A DNA stretch of 64,000 bases, taken from positions 20,611 to 84,610 of the forward strand of contig CANQXG010000006.1 in assembly GCA_947627735.1 (NCBI GenBank). Direction: 5' to 3'. A program made the position numbers and the translations under genes. Below the pieces are notes generated by a model that had not been told where the DNA came from, did no database searches, and saw only the letters and a program-made list of their open reading frames with translations. Below, piece after piece: positions 50,903-59,719 of the stretch (position 1 is the first letter of the stretch; each line of letters begins with the position of its first letter). The DNA comes from an uncultured Oscillospiraceae bacterium. Lineage in GTDB: Bacteria; Bacillota; Clostridia; Oscillospirales; Oscillospiraceae.

Positions 50903-52248
50903 AAGAGAAGAGCGTATTTTTCTGTACCGCCTGCGGCTATGAGACCAGCCGCTGGCAGGGCCAGTGCCCCGGCTGCCGGGCCTGGAACACCCTGGTGGAG
51001 GCCCCCGCCGCACCCAAGGTGGCGGAAAAGGCCCGGCCCCTGCGCCGGGCTATGCCCCGGAAGCTGGCGGAGCTGGACGGGAGCGACGAGCTGCGCTTTT
51101 CCACAGGGATCGCGGAGCTGGACCGGGTGCTGGGCGGCGGCGCCGTGCGGGGGTCCATCGTGCTGTTTGGCGGCGCGCCCGGCATCGGCAAGTCCACGCT
51201 GCTGCTGCAGGCATGCGGCAGCATGGACCCGGAGGAGAGCATCCTGTATGTCACCGGCGAGGAGAGCGAGCACCAGCTGAAGATGCGTGCCCGGCGGCTG
51301 AACGTGGAGCGGGAGAACCTGCAAGTGCTGGCGGGCACGGACATCAACGACGTGATCGCCGCCATCGAGGACCTGCAGCCGGCCATCGTGATCATCGACT
51401 CCGTGCAGACGGTGTACGATCCCACGCTGAACACCGCCCCCGGCAGCGTGGGACAGGTGAAGCAGTGCGCCATGGAGATCATGCAGCTGGCCAAGACCAC
51501 CGGCTTCACCGCCTTTGTGGTGGGCCACGTGAACAAGGAGGGCGCCATCGCCGGCCCCAAGGTGCTGGAGCACATGGTGGACTGCGTGCTCTACTTCGAG
51601 GGGGACGGCAGCCTGAGCTACCGCATCCTCCGGGCGGAGAAGAACCGCTTCGGCTCCACCAATGAGATCGGCGTGTTCGAGATGGTCAGAGAGGGCCTGC
51701 GCCAGGTGCCCAATCCCTCGGAGGTCATGCTGGCGGGCAGGCCCTCCGGCGTGCCGGGCACGTGCGTGGCCTGTGTGATGGAGGGCAGCCGGCCCATCCT
51801 GGCGGAGGTCCAGGCCCTGGTGACGCCTACAGGCTTCTCCGCGCCACGGCGCACCTCCAATGGCTTTGATTACAACCGGCTGTACCTGCTGCTGGCGGTG
51901 CTGGAAAAGCGGGGCGGCATGAACGTGAACGCCTGCGACGCCTATATGAACGTGGTGGGCGGCCTTACCCTGGACGAGCCCGCCGCCGATCTGGCCGCGT
52001 GCCTGGCCATCGCCTCCAGTTTCCGGGACACGCCCCTGCCGGACAAGCTGGCGGCAGTGGGGGAGGTGGGCCTCACCGGGGAGATACGCTCCGTGCAGGC
52101 CCTGGACCAGCGGCTGGCGGAGATCGCCCGGCTGGGCTTTGAACAGTGCGTGCTGCCCAGCCGCATCCGGGGACAGCTGAAAACACCCAAGGGGTTGGAG
52201 CTGATCTACGTAAAGACCCTGCGGGAGGCCGTGGAGAAGACCCTGTGA
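50899..52248 (+). CDS. radA: DNA repair protein RadA
   Basis: FFCTACGYETSRWQGQCPGCRAWNTL; GGAPGIGKSTLLLQ; KNRFGSTNE. Confidence 0.97.
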   Translation: MKEKSVFFCTACGYETSRWQGQCPGCRAWNTLVEAPAAPKVAEKARPLRRAMPRKLAELDGSDELRFSTGIAELDRVLGGGAVRGSIVLFGGAPGIGKSTLLLQACGSMDPEESILYVTGEESEHQLKMRARRLNVERENLQVLAGTDINDVIAAIEDLQPAIVIIDSVQTVYDPTLNTAPGSVGQVKQCAMEIMQLAKTTGFTAFVVGHVNKEGAIAGPKVLEHMVDCVLYFEGDGSLSYRILRAEKNRFGSTNEIGVFEMVREGLRQVPNPSEVMLAGRPSGVPGTCVACVMEGSRPILAEVQALVTPTGFSAPRRTSNGFDYNRLYLLLAVLEKRGGMNVNACDAYMNVVGGLTLDEPAADLAACLAIASSFRDTPLPDKLAAVGEVGLTGEIRSVQALDQRLAEIARLGFEQCVLPSRIRGQLKTPKGLELIYVKTLREAVEKTL

Positions 52249-52928
52249 CGGTCCTGATAGGGGAGAGGTACCGCCCGGCGCTGGCGGAAAGCCTTGCGGC
52301 GCAAGGGTTAGAGGCATTTTGGCTGCCCAATGACCCGGCGCTGGACAAGCGCCTGGCGGGCCACGCCGATCTGAGCCTGTTCCGGGCCGGGCGGCACATC
52401 TTCGCGGCGGAGGAGATAGTTCCTGTTATTGTTAGTTTTTTAACTAACAGGGGATACACCGTATCCGCCGTATCCGGGCTGGGCGGGACCTATCCCAGGG
52501 ATGTGCCGCTGTGCATCTGCGCCACGGGTGACTATACTATATATGATCCCCGCACAGCCGACGCCCGGGCCGTGGCTGCCGCCGGCGGCATACCGGTGCA
52601 TGTGCGCCAGGGCTACGCTCGCTGCGCTGCGGCGATCGTGGATGAACAGTCCATCATCACGGCGGACGCAGGCGTTTCCAGAGCCGCGAAAAAAGCGGGC
52701 ATGGACGTGCTGGACATCGCGCCGGCACATATCATATTGGAAGGCTACGATACAGGGTTCATCGGCGGGGCGTCATTCTTGATAGATAATAATATGTATT
52801 TCACCGGAACGCTGGACGATCACCCGGACGGAGAGCGGATCGTCCGTTTCATCGCCGGGCACGGCAAAAAGCCTGTTTTCCTCACGGACAGGCCCATCTT
52901 CGATATAGGCGGCGCCATCCCCCTATAG
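52245..52928 (+). CDS. DUF6873-like protein of unknown function
   Basis: 227 aa; VSGLGGTYPRDVPLCICATGDYTIYDPRTAD; GTG start overlapping radA stop. Confidence 0.6.
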   Translation: MTVLIGERYRPALAESLAAQGLEAFWLPNDPALDKRLAGHADLSLFRAGRHIFAAEEIVPVIVSFLTNRGYTVSAVSGLGGTYPRDVPLCICATGDYTIYDPRTADARAVAAAGGIPVHVRQGYARCAAAIVDEQSIITADAGVSRAAKKAGMDVLDIAPAHIILEGYDTGFIGGASFLIDNNMYFTGTLDDHPDGERIVRFIAGHGKKPVFLTDRPIFDIGGAIPL

Positions 52929-52939
52929 ACCTCCCCTAA

Positions 52940-52967
52940 ATTCGGCATAATATTAATTATGCCGAAT
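52940..52967. repeat. 28-bp perfect palindrome, dif-like 11-6-11 architecture
   Basis: ATTCGGCATAA-TATTAA-TTATGCCGAAT directly upstream of a Xer-type recombinase gene. Confidence 0.5.
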
Positions 52968-53039
52968 TATTTGTCTATTTTGCCACTGGACAGGCCTGCC
53001 CCTCTCTGGTATTATTAGGAGTTGCTGGAGGGAACGCAA

Positions 53040-54020
53040 ATGAGCTATCAGACCGAGGCGCCCCGGGTGCTGCGGGAATTTCTCGTGTATCACGACACCA
53101 TCAAGGGCCAATCCAAGCGCACCGTGGATTCCTATTATATGGATCTGCGCACCTTCACAAGATATCTCTACATCAGCCGGGACCTGGTGCCCAGGGACAC
53201 GGCTCTGGAGGACGTGGATATCAGCGGCGCGGACCTGGACTTCTACGGCGCCGTCACCCTGGCGGAGGTGTACGACTTTCTGGCGTACCTGTCCCGGGAC
53301 CGGGAGCTGAACGCCGCCAGCCGGGCGCGGATGATAACCAGCCTGAAGGGATTTTACAAATACCTCACCGTCAAGACGAAGCAGCTGACCGCCGACCCGG
53401 TCCAGGACCTGGACAGCCCCAAGCTGAAAAAGTCCCTCCCCCACTATCTGTCCCTGGACGAGAGCCGCCGCCTGCTGGGTGCGGTGGACGGAAAGAACCG
53501 GGAGCGGGATTACTGCATACTGTGCCTGTTTCTCAACTGCGGGCTTCGGATATCGGAGATGGTGGGCCTGAACCTGACGGACATCCGCGCCGACAGCCTT
53601 CTTATCCACGGCAAGGGCAACAAAGAGCGGGTGGTCTATCTCAACGACGCCTGCGTCCAGGCGCTGAACGACTGGCTGGCGGTGCGCAAGACCATCGCCG
53701 CCATAGACAAAAACGCGGTGTTCCTTTCCAACCGGCGCACCCGCATGAGCGTGGACTCCATCCAGGTGATGGTCCGCAAGACGCTTTTGAAGGCCGGGCT
53801 GGACCCCAGCCAGATCTCCCCCCACAAGCTGCGCCACACCGCCGCTACCCTGATGCTGCAAAACGGCGTGGATGTGCGCACCCTCCAGGAGGTACTGGGC
53901 CACGAGAGCCTGAACACCACCCAGATATACACCCACATCGCCAACGCGGAGCTGAAAAAGGCGGCGGCGGCCAATCCCCTGGCGGGCTTCGCCCCGAAGA
54001 AAGACGATCGGCAGGAGTGA
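53040..54020 (+). CDS. Tyrosine recombinase XerC/XerD family
   Basis: LRISEMVGLNLTDI, HKLRHTAATLMLQNGVDVRTLQEVLGHESLNTTQIYTHI. Confidence 0.93.
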   Translation: MSYQTEAPRVLREFLVYHDTIKGQSKRTVDSYYMDLRTFTRYLYISRDLVPRDTALEDVDISGADLDFYGAVTLAEVYDFLAYLSRDRELNAASRARMITSLKGFYKYLTVKTKQLTADPVQDLDSPKLKKSLPHYLSLDESRRLLGAVDGKNRERDYCILCLFLNCGLRISEMVGLNLTDIRADSLLIHGKGNKERVVYLNDACVQALNDWLAVRKTIAAIDKNAVFLSNRRTRMSVDSIQVMVRKTLLKAGLDPSQISPHKLRHTAATLMLQNGVDVRTLQEVLGHESLNTTQIYTHIANAELKKAAAANPLAGFAPKKDDRQE

Positions 54021-54026
54021 ACGGAC

Positions 54027-55424
54027 ATGGTATTTTCCAGCATACTGTTTTTATTTATATATCTGCCCATAGTGCTGGCGGTATACTACCTGGTCCCCTC
54101 CCGGTGGCGGAATCTGTGGCTGTTCATCGTGAACCTGGTGTTTTACGGCTGGGGCGAGCCGGTGTATATCCTGCTGATGGTGTTCTCCATCTGGCTGAAC
54201 TATGTCAGCGGCCTTCTCATCGGCAAATATGTCCCTGTGGAGAAGAAAAAAGCCCGGATCGTACTGGCGGTCAACACCGTGGCGAACCTGGCGATGCTGT
54301 TCTTCTTCAAATACTTTGACCTGGTGGCGGAAACGCTGAGCCTGATCCCCGGGGTACGGGTGCCCAAGCTGGGGCTGAGCCTGCCCATCGGCATCAGCTT
54401 TTACACCTTCCAGACCATGAGCTACCCCATCGACGTGTACCGGGGCGACAGCTATGTGCAGAAAAATTTCATCAAATTCGGCACCTTTGTGGCCCTGTTC
54501 CCCCAGCTGATCGCCGGCCCAATCGTCCGCTACAAGGACATTGCCCGGCAGCTGGACAAGCGCCATGAGTCGCTGGACCAGTTCGCCGACGGCGTGCGGC
54601 GGTTCGTGGTGGGCCTGGGGAAAAAGGTGCTCATCGCCAACAACGTGGGACTGCTATGGGACGTGTACGCCAACGCCGGCGCCGGCGAACTCACCTTTGT
54701 GGGCAGCTGGCTGGCGGCCGTCGCCTTCTCCCTGCAGATCTATTTTGACTTCTCCGGCTACTCGGACATGGCCATCGGCCTGGGAAAGATGCTGGGGTTC
54801 GAGTTTCTGGAGAACTTCAATTACCCCTATATCTCACGGACCGTCACCGAGTTCTGGAGGCGCTGGCACATCAGCCTGAGCACCTGGTTCCGGGATTACG
54901 TGTACATCCCCCTGGGCGGCAGCCGCAAGGGCCTGCCCCGGCAGCTTCTCAATCTGCTGATCGTGTGGTCCCTCACGGGGCTGTGGCACGGCGCCAGCTG
55001 GACGTTCCTGTTCTGGGGGCTGTATTACGCCTTCTTCCTGATCCTGGAGAAGCTATTTTTGCTGAAATGGCTGGACAGGCACAAGGCCGTGGGCCACGTC
55101 TACACCCTGCTGGTGGCCGTATCCGGCTGGGTCATCTTCCAGCAGACAAGCGTGAGCCAGACGCTGGTGTTCTTCCGGGCCATGTACGGCCTCGGCCAGG
55201 CGGGCTTCTGCACCGGGCGGGACCTCTATTATATGGCCGGGTACGGCCCGCTGCTGCTGGCGGCCTGCTTTGCCAGCCTCCCGGCGGGACGGGCGCTGTT
55301 TGCCCGCCTGCCGGAAAAGCTCCGGTCCGCAGCCGTGCCGGCGCTGATCGCGCTGGTGCTGGTGATCTCCACCGCCTATCTGGTGGACTCCACCTACAAC
55401 CCCTTCCTGTACTTCCGCTTCTGA
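54027..55424 (+). CDS. MBOAT family O-acyltransferase (AlgI-like)
   Basis: Multi-TM; SFYTFQTMSYPIDVYRG, DFSGYSDMAIGLGKMLG, FWRRWHISLSTWFRDYVYIPLGG. Confidence 0.94.
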   Translation: MVFSSILFLFIYLPIVLAVYYLVPSRWRNLWLFIVNLVFYGWGEPVYILLMVFSIWLNYVSGLLIGKYVPVEKKKARIVLAVNTVANLAMLFFFKYFDLVAETLSLIPGVRVPKLGLSLPIGISFYTFQTMSYPIDVYRGDSYVQKNFIKFGTFVALFPQLIAGPIVRYKDIARQLDKRHESLDQFADGVRRFVVGLGKKVLIANNVGLLWDVYANAGAGELTFVGSWLAAVAFSLQIYFDFSGYSDMAIGLGKMLGFEFLENFNYPYISRTVTEFWRRWHISLSTWFRDYVYIPLGGSRKGLPRQLLNLLIVWSLTGLWHGASWTFLFWGLYYAFFLILEKLFLLKWLDRHKAVGHVYTLLVAVSGWVIFQQTSVSQTLVFFRAMYGLGQAGFCTGRDLYYMAGYGPLLLAACFASLPAGRALFARLPEKLRSAAVPALIALVLVISTAYLVDSTYNPFLYFRF

Positions 55425-55433
55425 GGTGACGCG

Positions 55434-56555
55434 ATGAAAAAGACATGCCAGATCATCGCCATAGCGGTGTTCCTGCTGTTCATCGGCGGGTTCTTCGTGC
55501 TGAATATCGTCACGCCGGACCGGGAGTTCTCCCCTCAGGAGAACAAATACCTGCAAATGCTGCCGGATTTCTCCTTCAAGGCGCTTTTCTCCGGGAAATT
55601 CACCAAGGATTTTGAGGACTACACCACCGAGCAGTTCGCCTTCCGGGACGCCTGGATCACCATGAAGGCCCGGTGCGAGCTGCTCAGCGGCAAAAAGGAG
55701 AATAACGGCTCTTACTACTGCGGCGACACCATCCTGCCCGACTTCGACGATCCCGGTCAGGCGGAGATCGACCGGCGGGCGGACTTTGTCGATGCCCTGG
55801 CCGAGGCCGTGGACGCGCCGGTCTATTTCGGCCTCATTCCCGGCGCCACGGAGATCAACGCCTCCCTCCTGCCCAAAAACGCCCCCGCCGACAGCCAGCA
55901 GACGGTGCTGGACTGGGCCTATGGCCGCGTGCGGTCCACCGCCGGCAACATCGACCTCGCCTCCGCCCTGGGCGCTCACAAGGACGAGTATATCTTCTAT
56001 CGCACCGACCACCACTGGACAAGCCTGGGGGCCTATTACGGCTACACCGCCCTGTGCGAGAGCATGGGTCTGACCCCCTCCCCCCTGTCGGCCTATGACC
56101 GGCAGACGGTCAGCGAGGATTTCTGCGGCACCACCTGGTCCTCCTCCGGCTTCACGTGGGTCAAGCCCGACACCATCGAGACCTTCGTGCCCGACGACGG
56201 GTCCGTCACGGTGATGAACCTGGAAAAACAGCCACCCGTGGCCGGACCTTTGTACGACACGTCCTTCCTGGACGTGAAGGACAAATACTCCATGTTCCTG
56301 GGCGGCAACTCCGCCCTGCGCAGCATCGACACCGGCCACGACGGCCCCACCCTGCTGATCGTGCGGGACTCCTACACGGACAGCCTTGTCCCCTTCCTGC
56401 TGGAGCACTTCTCCCGCATCGACCTGGTGGACCTGCGCTATTACCGGGACTCCCTGGCCCGGTATATCGAGGATAACGGCTTTGACAGTGTGCTGGTGCT
56501 GTACAGTGTGAGCAACTTCACCACGGACCAGAACCTGTTCCTGCTGGCCATGTAA
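55434..56555 (+). CDS. DHHW family protein (AlgX/AlgJ-like partner of MBOAT)
   Basis: YRTDHHWTSLGAYYGY; N-terminal TM anchor. Confidence 0.9.
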   Translation: MKKTCQIIAIAVFLLFIGGFFVLNIVTPDREFSPQENKYLQMLPDFSFKALFSGKFTKDFEDYTTEQFAFRDAWITMKARCELLSGKKENNGSYYCGDTILPDFDDPGQAEIDRRADFVDALAEAVDAPVYFGLIPGATEINASLLPKNAPADSQQTVLDWAYGRVRSTAGNIDLASALGAHKDEYIFYRTDHHWTSLGAYYGYTALCESMGLTPSPLSAYDRQTVSEDFCGTTWSSSGFTWVKPDTIETFVPDDGSVTVMNLEKQPPVAGPLYDTSFLDVKDKYSMFLGGNSALRSIDTGHDGPTLLIVRDSYTDSLVPFLLEHFSRIDLVDLRYYRDSLARYIEDNGFDSVLVLYSVSNFTTDQNLFLLAM

Positions 56556-56570
56556 AATAAGGAGGAAGCC

Positions 56571-56981
56571 ATGAAAGTGACCCTTGACCCCGGCGCCCAT
56601 ATGCCCACCCGCGCCCACCCCACCGACGCGGGGCTGGACCTGTACGCCCCCCGCACCGTCGTCATCCCCGCCCGGGGCGGCGCCACGGTGGACACCGGCG
56701 TGCACGTGGCCATCCCGGAGGGCTATGTGGGCATGCTTAAGAGCAAGAGCGGCCTGAACGTGAAAAAGAACATCCTGGGCGAGGGCGTCATCGACGCGGG
56801 TTATACCGGACCCATCGTGGTGAAGCTGTATAACCAGGGCGACGAGGACGTGACCGTGGAGGCGGGGCAAAAGCTGATCCAGCTGGTGATCCTGCCCATC
56901 CTGACCCCGGCGCTGGAGCTGGCGGACAGCCTGGAGGACACCGACCGGGGCGCCGGCGGCTTCGGCAGCACCGGCGCGTGA
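56571..56981 (+). CDS. dut: dUTP diphosphatase
   Basis: PTDAGLDLYAP, KSKSGLNVKKNI, GVIDAGYTGPI, GAGGFGSTG. Confidence 0.97.
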   Translation: MKVTLDPGAHMPTRAHPTDAGLDLYAPRTVVIPARGGATVDTGVHVAIPEGYVGMLKSKSGLNVKKNILGEGVIDAGYTGPIVVKLYNQGDEDVTVEAGQKLIQLVILPILTPALELADSLEDTDRGAGGFGSTGA

Positions 56982-57002
56982 GATAAAAGCTATAATAAAA
57001 GG

Positions 57003-57030
57003 ACCGCACGCATCGCGTGCGGCCCTTTTT
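57003..57030. terminator. Terminator between convergent dut and histidine kinase genes
   Basis: accgcacgc-atc-gcgtgcggc followed by cccttttt. Confidence 0.8.
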
Positions 57031-57032
57031 GT

Positions 57033-58889
57033 TCACTCAGTTTCCGGTTCGGGCGGGGACGGCTGGACCGCGCCCTTGGTCGGCTCCGCCGGCGGGAAGA
57101 GGATCTCCGCCTTGAACAGGTCCCCGTCCAGTGTGAGCCGCAGCTGGCCTCCCATCAGATCCGTGAGGCTCCGGGCGATGGAAAGCCCTAAGCCGCTGCC
57201 CTCGGTGCTCCGGGAGCTGTCGCCCCGGACGAACCGCTCCATCAGCTCGTCCGCCGGGATGTCCAGCGGCGCCCGGGAGGTATTTTTCAAGGCCACGGAC
57301 ACCTGCTCCCCGTCCGCTTCCAGGTCGAAATAGGCCCGCGTGCCCGGCTGGGCATATTTGAGCACGTTGCCGGCCAGGTTGTCCAGCACCCGGCCCAGCA
57401 GCCGGGGGTCCGCCAGGATCAGCCTCTCCCCCTCCGGCAGGTGCAGCACCGGCTCGATGCCGGCGGCTTTCATGCGCTCGGTGTACTCCCCCGCCGTCTG
57501 GGCCAGCAGCTCCCGCACGTCGAACACCTCAGCGTTGACGGTCACCGCCCCGCTGGCGGCCCGGGAGGCCTCCACCACGTCGGTGGTGAGCTTTTTCAGT
57601 TTGGCGCTCTGCCGGTCCAGCACCTCCAGATACTCCTCGCGCTCCTGCTCCGGCAGGTCCGGTTCTTTGAGCAGCTGGACATAGTTGACGATGGAGGTCA
57701 AGGGCGTTTTCAGGTCATGGCTGACGTTGGTGATCAGCTCCGTCTTCATCCGCTCGGAGCGCATCTGCTCCTCCACGGCCAGGGCCATGCCGTCGCCGAT
57801 GCTGTTCAGGTCCCGGCCCAGGTCCTTCCACACCATGTGCAGCTTGTCTGCGTCCACCTTATAGTGCAGGTCCCCCGCGGCCAGAGCGGCGGAGGCGGAG
57901 CGGATGCGCTTGGCCTCCAGGCCCCACCTGACGGCGCAGGGGATCAGCGCCAGATCGAACAGCACCACCAGCACGGAGATGCTGTTTTCTATGAGCAGCC
58001 CCCACAGTACCCCGGCGATGTTGGCGGCCAGCACGCCCAGCATGATGGTCATCGGGGACACCTGCAGGATGATCCAGCGCAGCAGCAGCCTTTTGCGGAA
58101 CACCTTCGCCGCCACCTGATCGGCCAGGCAGCAGGCAGCCGCGGCCAGCCCCCAGAGGGTCAGTACCGTGTTGATGGTATCAAAGCGCACGCCCAGCGGG
58201 GTCAGGGCGACCCACAGATCCATCCTGTTCATCCATCGGTTGACCAGCCGCAGGCCTAGCCCCGCCGCGGCCACCAGCAGGACGGCCAGCAGGTCGAAGG
58301 GCACCCGGCCCAGCAAGGTCAGATCTCCCCTCCTGCCCTCCAGCACCGACGCCGTGAGGACGAGGACAAGGCTCACCACCGCCAGCACCGCCCCCAGGAT
58401 GGCCGCGGGCAGGATGGCGTTCCGGACGGGATAGACGTGCTGGAAAATATAATACTCCGTGTAGCAGCCCTCGTAGGGTTCCACCGGCAGGTTCACAAAG
58501 CCGCTGATGTCATAGGTCCGCCCGTCCTCCAGCGTGACATGCAGGGGATAGTCCAGCACGTGGCGGGACCTCTCCGTGCGGGTGTCGGCCAGGATGTCCC
58601 CGGTGCCGGCGTCCGCCACCACGTAGGAGAAGGCCTTTCCGCCCCAGCCGCCCAGCTCCGTGCTCTGCGGCTCCTCCAGCCAGGAGAGATTGGCCGCCGC
58701 GTTGGACAGGCAGGCGCTGACATAGTCCTGGCACATGCCCGTCTGCTCGAAGCTGACGTCGCCGGCGTACCAGCCGTCCATCAGCAGGCTGCGGAACATG
58801 ACCGCCGTCGGCACCGCTACCGTCACGCCCAGGCAGAACAGCGCCAGCATCAGCCCCCGGAACCACAGCTTTCTCATCACCGCTCTCAT
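57033..58889 (-). CDS. Sensor histidine kinase
   Basis: NVSHDLKTPLTSIVNYVQLL, multi-TM N-terminus, GSGLGLSIARSLTDLMGG. Confidence 0.95.
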   Translation of the reverse strand: MRAVMRKLWFRGLMLALFCLGVTVAVPTAVMFRSLLMDGWYAGDVSFEQTGMCQDYVSACLSNAAANLSWLEEPQSTELGGWGGKAFSYVVADAGTGDILADTRTERSRHVLDYPLHVTLEDGRTYDISGFVNLPVEPYEGCYTEYYIFQHVYPVRNAILPAAILGAVLAVVSLVLVLTASVLEGRRGDLTLLGRVPFDLLAVLLVAAAGLGLRLVNRWMNRMDLWVALTPLGVRFDTINTVLTLWGLAAAACCLADQVAAKVFRKRLLLRWIILQVSPMTIMLGVLAANIAGVLWGLLIENSISVLVVLFDLALIPCAVRWGLEAKRIRSASAALAAGDLHYKVDADKLHMVWKDLGRDLNSIGDGMALAVEEQMRSERMKTELITNVSHDLKTPLTSIVNYVQLLKEPDLPEQEREEYLEVLDRQSAKLKKLTTDVVEASRAASGAVTVNAEVFDVRELLAQTAGEYTERMKAAGIEPVLHLPEGERLILADPRLLGRVLDNLAGNVLKYAQPGTRAYFDLEADGEQVSVALKNTSRAPLDIPADELMERFVRGDSSRSTEGSGLGLSIARSLTDLMGGQLRLTLDGDLFKAEILFPPAEPTKGAVQPSPPEPETE

Positions 58890-58895
58890 CGCCGC

Positions 58896-59582
58896 TTACC
58901 CCTCGATCTTATAGCCCTTTCCCCAGACCACTTTCAGGTACCGCGGCTCCGCCGGATCGATCTCCAGCTTCTCCCGCAGATGGCGGATGTGCACGGCCAC
59001 CGTGCCCTCCGCGCCCATGGGCTTATCCTGCCACACCCGGCGGTATATCTCCCGGCTGGAGAACACCTTCCCCGGATTTTCCATGAAGAACTTCAAAATG
59101 TCGTATTCCTTGGGCGTGATGGTGATCTCCTCGCCCTCCACGCTGACAGTTTTCGTTTCATCGTCCATCTCGATGCCCCCCAGGGTGAGGACGGCGGGCC
59201 GGTCCTGCTTCTCCCCCAGACGCATGTACCGGCGCAGCAAGGCCCGCACCCGGGCCAGCACTTCCTGGGCGTTGAAGGGCTTGGTCACATAGTCGTCCGC
59301 CCCCAGCTCCAGACCCATGATCTTGTCCTCGTCCTCGCTCTTGGCGGTGAGCAGGATCACGGGCACGTTGCTCCGCTGCCGCAGGATGGTCAGCGCGGAC
59401 ACCCCGTCCATCTCCGGCATCATGATGTCCAGCAGGATCAGATGGATCTCCCGGTTGGAGACCAGATCCAGCGCCTCCTGGCCGTTGGCGGCCTCCAGCA
59501 CGTCGTATCCCGCGCCGGTGAGATATATATTCAGCGCCCGCCGGATGTCCCGGTCGTCGTCGCAGATCATTACCGTGTACAC
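58896..59582 (-). CDS. OmpR/PhoB-family response regulator
   Basis: MICDDDRDIRRALNIYL, LLDIMMPEMDG; winged-helix C-terminus. Confidence 0.95.
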   Translation of the reverse strand: MYTVMICDDDRDIRRALNIYLTGAGYDVLEAANGQEALDLVSNREIHLILLDIMMPEMDGVSALTILRQRSNVPVILLTAKSEDEDKIMGLELGADDYVTKPFNAQEVLARVRALLRRYMRLGEKQDRPAVLTLGGIEMDDETKTVSVEGEEITITPKEYDILKFFMENPGKVFSSREIYRRVWQDKPMGAEGTVAVHIRHLREKLEIDPAEPRYLKVVWGKGYKIEG

Positions 59583-59649
59583 ACGCTTCGCCTCCTTTTT
59601 TCCACCTTTTAAGGTACCACATCAGCCGGGGATAAAAAAGAGGGTAATT

Positions 59650-59666
59650 CTTAAGATTTCCTTAAA
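59650..59666 (-). promoter_or_regulatory. Direct repeat upstream of response regulator
   Basis: cttaag-N5-cttaaa, 11-bp periodicity typical of OmpR-family sites. Confidence 0.4.
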
Positions 59667-59676
59667 AATCGACCAT

Positions 59677-59706
59677 AAAAAACGCCCCGGAGCTTCTCCG
59701 GGGCGT
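59677..59706 (-). terminator. Terminator of the P-type ATPase-like gene (minus strand)
   Basis: acgccccggag-ctt-ctccggggcgt preceded (plus strand) by an A-run. Confidence 0.75.
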
Positions 59707-59719
59707 CTGAGGGAGGCGC

